A stretch of DNA of 64,000 nt. It comes from Watersipora subatra (Eukaryota; Bryozoa; Gymnolaemata; Cheilostomatida; Watersiporidae). The position numbers and the translations under genes were made by a program. Below are positions 13,118 to 25,500 of this stretch, piece after piece. The stretch's first letter is position 1; the number at the start of each line of letters is the position of its first letter. The notes under the pieces were generated by a model. The model ran no database searches. It was not told where the DNA came from and was given only the letters and a program-made list of their open reading frames with translations. The stretch lies in NCBI RefSeq assembly GCF_963576615.1, contig NC_088715.1, positions 60,299,802-60,363,801 of the forward strand. Reading direction: 5' to 3'.

Positions 13118-13613
13118 GAACTTACAGAAATTTTGTGCAGTTTTTATCAGAAACTATCAGTATTTTTCTAATATTTGCTATTTTGTGTGTTGTTTGAGAT
13201 GGTCTGATTGACACGCTGTTTCTAGATTAAAATTGAAAAACTTGGTGGTTGTTGAAACTCTCAGAAAACATACTTGCAAAACGACGCCATTAGTTGTTAT
13301 AGCTGCTATAGCTGCTATAGCTGCTATAGCTGCTATAGCTGCTATAGCTGCTATAGCTGCTATAGCTGCTATCACTATTGCGTTCAAGTTGCAGCATTAC
13401 GCCCCATTATTCTGTTGGTCTCTTTGCAGTTATAAGCGTCATAATTGCACTTTTGATTGATACTGATACCTATATTGATCTATCAAGTTTTATCAATTTT
13501 AGTCTTGAAACATCTTGGCAGTCAGATTAGTAACCCCAGAAATGCAAAATGGTAGAAAAATACTGCTACCTTCTTATAAAATCTTCTTCAAATTTGTGTA
13601 AATTCAATTTTAG
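13118..13613. repeat. Dispersed palindromic element, copy 2 (full length)
   Basis: The left arm (TTTTATCAGAAACTATCAGT, then TTTCTAGATTAAAATTG) and the right arm (TCAATTTTAGTCTTGAAACA, then CTTGGCAGTCAGAT, then TTCTTATAAAATCTTC) are imperfect reverse complements. The centre has the AGTTGCAGCATTACG block and a 9-bp microsatellite. It is about 495 bp and non-coding. The short ILE-ALA-ALA open frames on both strands are products of the microsatellite. Confidence 0.75.
13297..13372. repeat. 9-bp microsatellite (ATAGCTGCT)n
   Basis: About 8.4 near-perfect copies of ATAGCTGCT sit at the centre of the palindromic element. Other copies of the element carry looser CTATAGCAAC/ATAGCAATG variants at the same place, so the element is the seed of the microsatellite. 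Confidence 0.92.
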
Positions 13614-14680
13614 CAACCAATTGTCAGTGAAGGAGAGAATCACTTGTAGCAGTTATTTGGCTGTTTCAGCGTATTCACGGGTGATGTAAGGGTGCTTATC
13701 CAATAAGCTTACAACTAACTCAATAGTAGGATAGCTTTGCAACTTGCAAGCATTCACATCAGAGCATAGTAATTGCTTAATGATTTTATTGTTGTAGATG
13801 CTAGAGCTAAGTTGGTGGAGGGGTACCGATTGTATGGACACGAAGCTTTTGAAATGCGATCAGTTTTTCCTATAGTTCTTTAAGAAATCAGTGGCATCTG
13901 TGGCAGTTTTTGTAGTTCTAGAAAGACATAAAACTTCTAATCATCAATTTTGTGATAGCAAGTTTGGTAATCGAAAAATTTAAACGTAAAAATTTATCGA
14001 AAATGATATTGGGAGTACTGTACATCGGCTTGTACCAATATTCATTTGGGTTTTGTACAATTTATGTCCTTTTCATTGAGCCGTTGAATTCTACTATTAT
14101 TAGATATTTTCCCAAACAAGCATTTATGTAAGTTTAGGGAATAGTTGTATAACATCATAATGATATACTGGTATCATGATTGTCTAGTGTACTAGGAGAG
14201 ATCATCATTTTTAAATTGATATATGATAATCACAGCGAGTTGTCTGCTCTTGCTAAAATAATGGGAAAACTCAACTAAAAGAAAAGACAACTCCTGATTA
14301 CAGTTTTTTATGGTTTTTTATGACCAGTTGTTTATCACTCATTTGCAGGTCTTTTTGATTGCCGTTGCTACCAGTCAATCAATTAAATTCAGTTGAATGG
14401 AACTACAGTTATTGATTACAAATCATATCAGAAATTATGAGAATGCAATAACAAGTCCAGATTTTAGCTTGGGTTTATATTTGCTAACCACAAGTAATAG
14501 TGTTGTTTATACATAAAAAAGTGAAAAACAAACAGCTTAAACCTACTATTAAAATTGACTAATAAAATTGGAATTGTAGTGGTTATCCTGGGTAATAGGC
14601 ATTAATATCAGGTCAATATGTAGGAAATCACAATGTATTCATCGAGAGATCATCCTGAGTAATCAGTATATGCATGACTA
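13614..14680. other. Stretch without a recognisable gene
   Basis: AT-rich sequence with no domain-bearing open frame and no clear repeat. Confidence 0.45.
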
Positions 14681-14848
14681 ACCTAGGAAGTGGCAAGATG
14701 ACTAAGGTGTTTAGTGGTAGTGTGCTTGCCAATGATTCTGATACCTGAAGTTCAACTCCTGTGAGAGGCAATCTTTTTCTCCTAACAATATTTGCGTGGC
14801 TTCCGACAGTTGGACAGACAGACACTGCTCTTATTATAGTAAAGACTA
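14681..14848 (+). repeat. tRNA-derived SINE-like element
   Basis: The 5' part resembles a tRNA: an A-box-like TTTAGTGGTAGTG and a B-box-like GAAGTTCAACTCC lie about 40 nt apart. A spacer follows with AATCTTTTTCTCC and GACAGTTGGACAGACAGAC, and the 3' tail is CTCTTATTATAGTAAAGAC. The same tail and spacer recur at 50911-51075, 60198-60351 and 60595-60707, which defines a SINE family. Confidence 0.72.
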
Positions 14849-15117
14849 GCCGTATGTCCTATGTTGCGTGGGTAATGGAAAACAGTGTATAACCATTAAA
14901 TTACTTATATTACATTTACATTTACTTTACTTGCAACTGTTTATAAGCTGTTTTTATTACTCGTTGGATCCTGCACATTCACCTAGTGAGGCAATGAGCA
15001 ATGAGGCTAGCTGGTAATCGTTATGTATGACACAACATTGTTCTGCGTATTTTTGCCGATGTAATGAATATCTTCACTATTACTAATTACTATGCTCTCA
15101 TGAACACTCAGGGAACA

Positions 15118-15195
15118 CTCAGTCTAATGGGTAAGCTAATCGTCTGCAGAACTGGAGGTTGTGAGTTCAAATCCAGTAGGAGGTGCATTATTTAT
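15118..15195 (+). repeat. tRNA-like fragment (probable SINE head)
   Basis: CTAATGGGTAAGCTAATCG resembles an A box, and GTGAGTTCAAATCCAGTAGG is a good B box. The usual SINE 3' tail is not seen, and no clear acceptor stem forms. It is more likely a truncated SINE or tRNA pseudogene than a working tRNA gene. Confidence 0.5.
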
Positions 15196-17479
15196 TACAG
15201 GTATTAAAACTTATCTAAAAACGAATCCAGGTTATCAGTATAACTAGATAATTGAGCATCGACGCTGAGATTTATATATAGAAAATATCTTTCAAAATTG
15301 AATAATCAATCATCAGTTTGGCAAAACCTGTCGATTATCAAATATTACTAAATAGTTTGATGATGCCTGGAATTTCTTTCCGCTTCAATCAAGTTATATG
15401 ATTATAAGTTGTTGGTACTCGGAAAGGGATAAAGTTTTTAAGCCAAATATGTTTACGATCTGAAAAAGGCACAAAGCATATGAGTGCGAAACTAACACAC
15501 ACAGGCACACACCAAAGGACAAAATGCAATTTATTACTATAGATACTTTAAATTTTAGATGCTAAAGTAGCCCAGGTAAGTTATTGCTAAGTTGTAAAAA
15601 AAGTTTTGTTGATGCTAGGTTTCCCTTTGTCTTCCTTTGGATCCTGATTTTTAATTAATATATTTTTTATATTATTTATTTCATTGGCAGAAAACCAAAT
15701 ATAACAATAATCTATGAATTTCAGTTGCATTACCTCATCAATAAAAAGCTGTGAAGTTGACGGAGTAAAAAGCTAAATAAGTCTGCTACCATGTATGCCT
15801 ATTAAATTACAACGGTAACGACAGCATTGTATTTGTAGCGAGTCATTCTTTAGATTCTAGAGACTACATTATTGTTGTACTAGTGAGTGGAAACTATTAT
15901 ATTGAATGAAACAAAATAAGTTCACTCCATGGTTTACAGAAGACACACCTGGGCGAGTTATGGTAAATAAGCACCTATAGAAGTCATGGTAAAGATGTAT
16001 CTACAGATGATTTTTTTATTTGGTATGTATGTATGAACAACAGCGTGCCATACACTTGTATTATTTAGCCTTTGTCACTCAAAAATTGATTGCGATAAAA
16101 TTGCACCCCAAACCATTTTTCATGAACAGATTTTATTGCATATTGAAGAAAACTTCTTAAAATATTCGGGAAAAAGAAAATGGTGCAGTAATAACACATT
16201 GTATATTAGCATTGGGTTGCTTTAGTTATTCAAACAGATACTTATAAGGACAGTAAATTGTCTTTTTCGTGTATTTGCACTAAATCTCTGATGTAACCAT
16301 GACAAACTACTTATAAACTATAACAAACTAATATGAACTGTGAAAACTGTGAACTGCAAACTGTGATAAACTGATTCCTGATTAAAATAATTTAGATGTT
16401 CTTCAAATGAGTTTTAAAAAATTTAATTTTAACTGGTTTTTCTTAAATCAATTTGTCTCAACTCAACTCATTTTGACTCAACAAAAATCAATTAAACTTA
16501 GTTCAATTCAAGCCGACTCAAATTTTGCTGAATTCAAATCAACTCAATTAGGATCAGCAGAAATTGACTCAACTCAGTTTGATTCAACTCCCCTTTTCAG
16601 TTTGCCTCTAATTTTGGGCCTATTGTAGACCTTTGTATTTTATAAGCTATGATCAATTGCACTGGTGCTGTCTGATTTAACAATGCAAGACACAGCTGCA
16701 TCTTCAAATGGCTGCCAAGAGCTGTTGCAGATATGTCTAAACAGGTCTCCGGTTATAAGTAACCAGTCCAAATAAAAGCCTAATTATGAGTTTGCCGTAA
16801 TAAAGTAAATTAAATTATAACGACAAAGTGAAGATCCATTTCGACTTTTCTAAAATGGCTTACTGGGCTTCATCTGCATTGACAACAGGCAGAAATTAAT
16901 CTGAGAAAAGAGTCCGAGTATCAGATAGTCATTATGGTGGCAGCGTGTATAATTAAAAATCATGTTATAATAAAATTCACATTGCTAATACAATAGTTGC
17001 TAAACAGATTGATTTACTAATATTTCTAATTCAAGTTAGCAAATCAAATAGTGACAACAAAATATAAATGTTTTCATTATTTATTGACAAGTTTAACTTA
17101 AATAAACATCCAAAGTTTAGGCTGCGTACAAGTATTTTAGAATAATAAATAATTAATATTGTTAGTAACTTATTCTTATGGAGTTATATTACAAAAGTTA
17201 TCAATGTTCTCACAGTAATTACTGAGCACTCTATTGTTTTCATGCTAGGTATTTCAAGTCTTTTCAAAGACATACATGCACTTATACATTATTTCTTGAA
17301 AATATCTTTTAAAAGCAGCTTGTAGTTTAAATCTGTATTGTGTCAGTCAAATACTTAGTCTCAAAAAACAACGTGGATGTGAATGAGATTTAAGAAAGAA
17401 AATATATTAAACTAGCTATTTCAAGATTTACCTTTTCTCTTAAATTGAGAGAAGATTTGATATTAAATGCTTGTTCCTA
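15196..17479. other. Gene-free stretch left of gene A; degenerate CAACTCA-type repeats at 16435-16600
   Basis: At about 16435-16600 short motifs of the form GACTCAACTCAATTT recur irregularly. The ORF through them is low complexity. No other gene signature was seen. Part of the right end may belong to the 3' UTR of gene A or lie downstream of it. Confidence 0.5.
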
Positions 17480-17485
17480 TTTATT
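17480..17485 (-). terminator. Candidate polyadenylation signal AATAAA of gene A
   Basis: AATAAA on the minus strand lies about 60 nt downstream of the gene A stop codon at 17546-17548. It is the nearest canonical hexamer, but use is not proven. Confidence 0.45.
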
Positions 17486-17545
17486 TTTCATAGTGCGAGC
17501 CAATTAGGAGTTATTCCTAATTGCCCAGAGCTATAATTGGCTGCC

Positions 17546-19567
17546 TTAAAGTTCTGTAATTGCTTCCTCATGCTTTGAGTCATGTTCATCATCTTTGCTC
17601 GATGCCCTCCTTGCACAACTCCCAATACTTGCTTCTTGGTTAAGAATTATGGCAGCCTGGTGTTCTTTTCCATTCGGTTGGCTTATTGAATTCTGTTCTC
17701 TTTGCAAAATGGGTTCTATTTTTTGGTTTTGTTCATGTTTTATAGTCCTTACGTCTTTAGTGTTTGGTTCATTTTCAGCATTCTCATAACTTTGTGACGC
17801 CTGTTCACTTTTGACAGGAGAAACACTTTTTGTAGTCTCCATTTTGTTTATGTTCTGGTCATCTTTTAAGCAATAGACAATTGAGCTTTGCTTGCTTTCT
17901 GCGCTTTCCTCACTTCCTGTGCGCTTTTCACTCTGGGCGCTCTGTTTACTTCCTGTGCTCTGCTTACTTTCTGTGTTCTGTTCACTTCCTGTGCTCTGCT
18001 TACTTCCTGTGTTCTGTTCACTTCCTGTGCTCTGTTTACTTCCTGTGCTCTGTTCACTTCCTGTGCTCTGTTCACTTCCTGCTGTCTGTTCACTTCCTGT
18101 GCTCTGTTCACTTCCTGTGCTCTGCTTACTTCCTGTGTTCTGTTCACCTCCTGTACTCTGCTTACTTCTTGTGTTCTGTTCACTTCCTGTGCTCTGTTTA
18201 CTTCTTGTGCTCTGTTCACTTCCTGTGCTCTGTTCACTTACTGTGGTCTGTTCACTTCCTGTGCTCTGTTCACTTCCTGTGCTCTGCTTACTTCCTGTGT
18301 TCTGTTCACTTCCTGTGCTCTGCTTACTTCCTGTGTTCTGTTCACTTCCTGTGCTCTGTTTACTTCCTGTGCTCTGTTCACTTCCTGTGCCCTGTTCACT
18401 TCCTGTGGTCTGTTCACTTTCTGTGCTCTGTTCACTTCCTGTGCTTTGTTTACTTGCTGTTTTCTGTTCACTTGATGTTTGCTGTTCGCTTCCTGTCATT
18501 AGCTCACTTTTTGTGCTCTGATCCATTTTTGTTTTTTGCTCAGCGTTGTGCTCATATACTATTCTAAACAAGCTTTTTGCGCTTTTGTCATTTCCAGTGC
18601 TTTGTATATTGTTTAAATTTTGTTCACACCTTGTGAATTGCTCACAATTCATACTTTGTCCTCTACCTACTCTTTCTTCAGCTTCTAGTATCTGATAACT
18701 TTTAGTAATTTGATTCTTCTCTGCACCCCCTTCAGTTGTTGTACTCTGGTTACCTTTCACATTCACTTCCAATCCTGTGTCTGGAGAACTTCTTGTTTTT
18801 TGCTCTTCTTTTGGCTTCTGCTCCTTTACTGCACTCGGTTCCCCCTGCCATTTTTTGTTCTCCTCATTATCTGGTAGATCCTCATTTGTTGTGCTTGACT
18901 TGCTGTCTGTGTTTTTCTTCTTTTTTAACATCAGTTTATTTTGAGATTTGTCATCACTTTTTGTATATTTTTCATCACAAAGTTCACATTTCAGTGGTAA
19001 ATCTTGTTCATAATTGATGCATATAGTAGGTTTCAGACCTTGTTGAGTTTCTGTATCTGCAATGAACTGAAAAGTTGTATCAGCTTTTTGATCTACATCG
19101 TCGGTTTTACACTCTTCCAAACAGTTGTTTTGGGCATTCAAATATTTTTCATCACAAGTGTTTGAATGATCTTCCTCTTTTCCTTGACATCTTTCACCTT
19201 GGCTATGCATGATGTCGGTTTTAGAATTTATCTTCCGATCAATTTCTAATTCATTTGAATCTATAGAGCTCACTGTAAGGTTTTCACTTTTTGAACAATC
19301 TTCATTGGTTGTGGATGGAGTCTGACGACTCTTAGTGCTCCATTCACTTTCTAAACTGATTGATGTTTTTCCATCTTCACTCTCAGAGGTCTGTGCAGAA
19401 TCCAAGTACTCTCCTCCCTCGCTACCAGTTGAACTTTCGGTTTCAGTTTCACCAGTACTACTCTGCTGACTTTTAGAACTTTTCTCGTTCTTGGTGATTA
19501 CCTTCCTACCAGATTCTTGTTCATACTTTTTTTGTTTGTTTGCTTCAAGATCCTTCTTAGGTTTTTT
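17546..19567 (-). other. Gene A terminal exon encoding the 673-residue cytoplasmic tail
   Basis: The acceptor TTTTTAG precedes AAAAAACCTAAGAAGG, so the tail starts KKPKKDLEANKQ, in line with RATKKAELES in gene B and RKAKLQEE in gene C. The exon stays open for 2022 bp to a TAA. Composition is dominated by S, T, E, Q, K, N and G, with no hydrophobic segment, so it should be disordered and cytoplasmic. Residues about 805-1020 are the hexapeptide array. The non-repeat flanks are also rich in SEQ, TKSE and EQK runs, as if they were decayed older repeats. Confidence 0.88.
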
Positions 19568-22500
19568 CTAAAAACAATAATTGATGTGAAGTAGTCAGTT
19601 TAACTTATTTAGACTCTGAATTTACTTTGCTTTTACTCAAGCCGTCACTACCATTCAGCTTTTTTTATAATCAAAACTAAAACAAAAGGTTTATTTAAGG
19701 TTTTTTATTATTAAAGATGAGCTTGTCAGGCGGTTTTTGGTATTATTCTACGATTTGCTTTTTTGATTTTTGAGTTGATGTGACGGCCAGCATGTTTCAA
19801 GATTAATTTGACAAAACTTGATCTCAGTTAAAACACTCAGATCCAGCGAAAGTGTGATTATGATGCCTATAGTTGTAAAGAGACTGACAGAATAGAAGTG
19901 AGTAATGCTGCAACATGAATGCAATAGCCAATCTCAACTATAACACCGAGATCATCTAGTTACATCATTTCACACGGGTTTCGCTTCTGAGCACTTTAAC
20001 CTTGATCAAGTTTTGTTGATTTTTATCTGTAGACATCCTGGCAATCAAGTCACCACAAGCAAAAAAACAACTGCAAATAATAGAATACTGATACGTTCTG
20101 ATAAAATCTTGTAGAAATTTGTGTAAGTTCATCTTTAACATTGGTCATGTCAACTTATAGCTAAAATAGGATATAAGGAGTTGTTTACTCTCAGTGTAAT
20201 ATGCTTCCATCCAAATGAATTATTGAAGCAGCAAAACATTTAGAATTAAATAAATATGTTTAACAACCTTAATAAATCTGTTCCAGATGAAGTATACAGG
20301 CAGGGCTATGTAGAATGCCCAAGATGCTATGAGAACAGAGGCTATTGGCAGTATTATTGACAAATCGCTGTCAGGCTGTCTGGCTATCGACTTCACAACC
20401 AACAAGGAGATCATTACGTTCTGTGCACCGGTTTCAATTGAGATCGTCTGTAATACATAAGACATACACTAGACATAAAGTACTAAGTTATTATGATACA
20501 ATTGACTAACAAACTGAATGACAGTTACGAATATCATTTTTCTTTATTACCATTTTTCATTTTAAAATTATAGCTACCGCTTTTCTTCCCGTCTATAAGC
20601 TCTCATAATTAACGAATTGGAAATAACTTATGCATATTTGATTTGTCAAAATGAGTGGTCCTCTTTGGACAGACTTCAAGTTTTGCGTAATTCTTTCTTT
20701 TCTAAAGACAGCTTCATTCGAGATACATTGATGACGACTCACAGATCTGTCATTAAAAAAGGTGAATTTTGAATCAATGGTAAGTTCTAAGAATGATATA
20801 AATCAGCATGGATATCAAAGCCTTTAATTTTCTTGTTAAAAATAGCAGTCGTTTTAATTGTGCCAGCTTTCACTGATTCCCAAGATGTTGTACATGGAAT
20901 TACCAATATGAATAAAATTTTTACCTACATGGAACTTAGACCAATGGCATTAAACTTATTAGACTGAGCTCTAACCAAGTAGAGCAAAGAAAAGGAAAGA
21001 AAGAGATCGTTAAGTGTGAGTGTTGAACCAGTTTAATCCTCCCAACTCTTTAACCAACAGGTCTAATCGGCTGCTTCCCGAAGCTTTAGAATATTTTTGC
21101 AAATTTTTATTTTCTATTATTTCTGATAGAAAAGGCAAAAAGAAGAATGAACAATAGAAATACATAGCTTATTTTAGCAGCAATTTTATAAAAAAAATTT
21201 CATTTGGAATAAACAAAAAATATATTATATCCGATTTAGTAAATTCATCATAAAAATATATGTGCTGTATTTTGAGTGCATTCAATAAACCTTCAATCTT
21301 CAATAAAAATAAAAAAAGTTATATTAATCAAGAAGAGGAGATCTGTGAGTCAGAAAAGCAGAACAGTGAAATATCTAATTTGATTTGGCCACCTACCTTT
21401 ATGAGTTTCCAATCAAACCGTAAAATCCATGCCAACAGGGCGCCTAAGATATATCCTCCATATGGCAAGATGCATGCAGCCACCACAACTCTAGCATTCC
21501 AGCCATAGAATGTGTAAATGTTGACATAGAGACCAAATGTGTAGAAATATACAATGATCAACACGAACAGGACCTGCAACAAAATATGCATACTGATAGA
21601 AGGGAATAGTAGCCTTTGTTAGTGTCTCCCTGTAATCATTTCACTCTAGCCTAATAATGGGAATTTGGTTAAACAGAAGCATGTTGGTCTACATAAAAGG
21701 GATTTTTAATATAAAAAAAACTAAAACGTCAGCTTAAAATTTCACATGAAATACTATAAACTTCGGCTCAATATTTCATATGAGACTTTTTGAACGATAA
21801 ATCATTTTTTAATTTAGTTTAGGATCTGAACTACTGTTAAAAATGAATTTGCGCAAAATTCATCATGTTTCTATCATTTGTGATTGTTTTTGATGTTTGA
21901 GCAGGTCTGACAGCCAAAATGTTTCAAAGTTCTGGCTGTCATTAAATTATGCCATTAAATTGCCAAATATAAACTTATTTTTCCTGCGTAAGAACCCTTT
22001 GTTCAATTTTAATAGAAAATTAAAATCAATAAAATTGGAATGTGGTTGAAACACTCAAATTAAAAATAAGTACAAAATGATGTCACGAGTTGCTATCATT
22101 GCTACGGTTGATATGAGCTATTGTCTTCAAGTTACAGCATTATGCGTCTCTACGCCTCTCTGCAATTATAGTCTGATAACCACACTTTTGCTTGATCTGG
22201 GCGTTGTCACTGCGAACAAATTTCATCAACTTTAATCTTAAAATATCTTGGCAGTAAAATTATTCTAAACATTAAAAACGGTCGCAAATGATAGAAAAAC
22301 ATCGATGCTTTCTGATAAAATCTAATAAAATGTTGTGCAAGTTTACTTTGAGTAGTTGGATCAAGCTGAAAGGAAGAACAACTCTTCTCATTATTGCCTT
22401 GAGCTGAAAGCAGTCTTAAAATACGCAAAGAACCAGTCTATTTTATAACTTACAGCTTTTATACTTACCTTCAGCCATTTTCTTAGAAGGTTGGCAACTT

Positions 22501-25500
22501 TTGGAAACTTAAATCTTATTAAGGCGCCAACAGTAAGTGGTAATATGATAGTGATCAGAGACCTCAAAATTCCTAGAAACGGGATTTTAATTCTCCCCAT
22601 TCCATCGTCTGCTGGGATGGTTAGTCCAAGAGTGTACAGCCAGGCTGGCAGCGCTCCTAAGAAAGGAAAATTTTTTTTAATTATGGTCGTTTTACCTGTT
22701 TTTGGATGAATTACTAAACAGTTTTAGCATTGCTCCTATCTTGAAAAACTGATTTACAACAAAAATATATTTTTAATAGGCTGCAACACCAAATTTTGCA
22801 ATCATTCAACTCTGACTACAAAATGGCAGAGATTTTACATTTAGATGTAATATCTACGTTTAGATGTAATATATAATACCGAAACTATCTAATATCAGAG
22901 TGTGTGTTCAGATGTAATACCGAGACTATCTAATATCAGAGTGTGTGCTCAGATGTAATACCAAAACTATCTAATATCAGAGTGTGTGTTCAGATGTAAT
23001 ACCAAAACTATCTAATATCAGAGTGTGTGTTCAGATGTAATACCAAGACTATCTAATAATAGAGTGTGTATTCAAATATAAGACCGAGACTATCTAATAA
23101 TAGAGTGTGTGTTCAGATGTAATACGAGGCTATCTAATAATAGAGTGTGTGTTCAGATGTAATACCGAGACTATCTATTAACAATGTGTATGTTCAGATG
23201 TAATACCGAGACTATCTATTAACAATGTGTATGTTCAGGTGTAATACCGAGACTATCTAGTAACAGAGTGTATGTTCCGATGTAATACCGAGACTATATA
23301 ATAATAGAGTGTGTATTCAGATGTAATACCGAGACTATCTAATATCAGAGTGTGTGTTCAGATGTAATACCGAGACTATATAATAATAGAGTGTGTATTC
23401 AGATGTAATACCCAGACTATTTAGTAACAGAGTGTATGTTCCGATGTAATACCGAGACTATATAATAATAGAGTGTGTGTTCAGATGTAATACCGAGACT
23501 ATCTATTAACAATGTGTATGTTCAGATGTAATACCGAGACTATTTAGTAACAGAGTGTATGTTTAGATGTAATACCGAGACTATCTAATAATAGAGTGTA
23601 TGTTCAGATGTATTACCGAGACTCGCAAAGGTATTCAGTGTCGTCATTGTTGCACTGAGGGATAGATCTGCATTGAACAGTTTTGAATACATATTGCTGT
23701 GTCCACCTCCTGGAGAGCAGCCGAGAACAAAGAATCCAAGTGCTTTGGCACCAGTAAATCCCATCACCCATATGATTCCATATGAGACCTGGCAAACATA
23801 AGCCATTAAATTGCTAAATATATAACTTAGTTTTGATACGTAAACAACCTCTGGCACTCAGCATCATGCTAATCAAATACTAAGTTTTTTTTACTGTAAA
23901 AAAATATTTTGTTTCACTTTTGAGACTGATGACGAGCTACATAAATGAGCTAAATATATCAAATTATCTTATTGAAATGTGTTTAAAAAAACTTTCTGTA
24001 TCAGCATGAGCTCGCACAAAAAAACTGTGAACAAATAGCTATCAACAACTGTAGCTTCATCAACTAAGTTTTATGCTAAAAGTAAACGTAATATGTTTAC
24101 TTTTAGCTTGCTTACTTTTTACTTTTAGATGTAATACTAATAACAAACATTACTATATTATAGTAATGTTTGTTATTAATAGTACATCTACAAAAGCAAC
24201 TGGGTATTATTTAAAAATGTTGCTAAACAGTGAAAATGTGAGTCAACCGATTTCTAAATGCTTACAGATTCTACAGGTTATGGTTGGTAGTAGACTGTCT
24301 TTTAATATTAATGGTTGAACTAAAGTGAACGTCTCGAAATTTTAACATCATAATAGGTACAATGATGAAGACCATTCTTAATGCTTTAAAGGAGGGAACA
24401 CACTGAGCAAACTTTACAAACTTACCAGAGGCATTATGGTAAACTGTGAAACAAAAGCAACAAAAGGGGCTTTGGGCTTCTTCAAGTGTGATTTGATGGT
24501 TTCAAAGTCTAGATCATTTCCAGTTGCTATTTTTATCAGCACGATCTGTACAAAAGCAACGATCGAAGATTAAACAAGCAGTTAAATGTGTATATACGTG
24601 TATATAGTAGGTAGGTTGTAGGTAAATTGAAAATAGTAGTAACTATTAGTAGCTATTAGCAGCTCGTAGCTACTGTGGTGAGGGCCAGCGGGCCTTGTGT
24701 CCGGGCCAATGCTCGGCTTGTTCTGGCTAGACTTGATTCAGTATGGCCAGACTGCTAGTGAGGGGACAAGGGGACCCAGCTTGGAGTGAGGGGACAAGGG
24801 GACCCAGCTTGAAGTGAGGCGGAGCCTAATCATGACATTTATATGTAAGGTAACATATGCAAAAGACCATATCAGTAGAGCTTATATGCATATACGCATG
24901 CATATGTATATGTATAGGTTTTTGACTACAACTTTCTCACATCAGCTACAACGTTGTTTCACGCTTGGCACTCGTCAGGTTGTGAACAAGAATTTGCAGC
25001 CTGACAAGCGCCAAACGTGAAACAACTTTGTAGCTGCCACAGAAAATTTAAGTCAAAAATCATCGAGTTTCGATACACCTAACTCCCAGAATTCAGAGAT
25101 CCCTTTTTAACTTAATTTCTTCGAGATAGCAGATGAGTCTCTGGCTTTTTTTACACTACTAGTCACAGACTAGTGTCAACTGATATCAACTACCAGACCA
25201 ATCAAAAATAAAATTGAATTTGTAGATAAATTATGGTTATAAATTAGGTTATAAAATTTACTCATGAAATTGGATAAAAAAGATAGTTAAAGCTACAAAG
25301 TAATTTGACTTATGCACTGTAAAAAAGTACAGCCCAAAAATAAAGTTTTTTTATTAGAGGCTTTTATAATAAATACGAAAGCCTTTTTTAGCCATCCAGT
25401 ACAAAATGGCCTGTGGTTGAACAACTACATTAAAACCGTGAACCATAAAAAAAACAAAAAGTGGTCCCTTGATGACTTCCGCACAGTACAGAAGTGAGCA

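Noticed and set aside
13178-13460. Overlapping open frames on both strands encoding Ile-Ala-Ala repeats
   Set aside because: They are translations of the (ATAGCTGCT)n microsatellite, whose unit is a multiple of three without stops.
15118-15195. Functional tRNA gene
   Set aside because: Good B box, but no convincing acceptor stem or complete cloverleaf; better explained as a SINE head.
17881-18567. Long plus-strand open frames (up to 228 codons) rich in Cys, Leu and Phe
   Set aside because: They are the antisense of the 18-bp coding minisatellite of gene A. The other two plus-strand frames are open for the same reason, and no splice or start context supports them.
24917-25061. microRNA precursor
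   Set aside because: The arms are about 60 nt with a MITE-like layout. Without small-RNA data or conservation a miRNA call is not supported.
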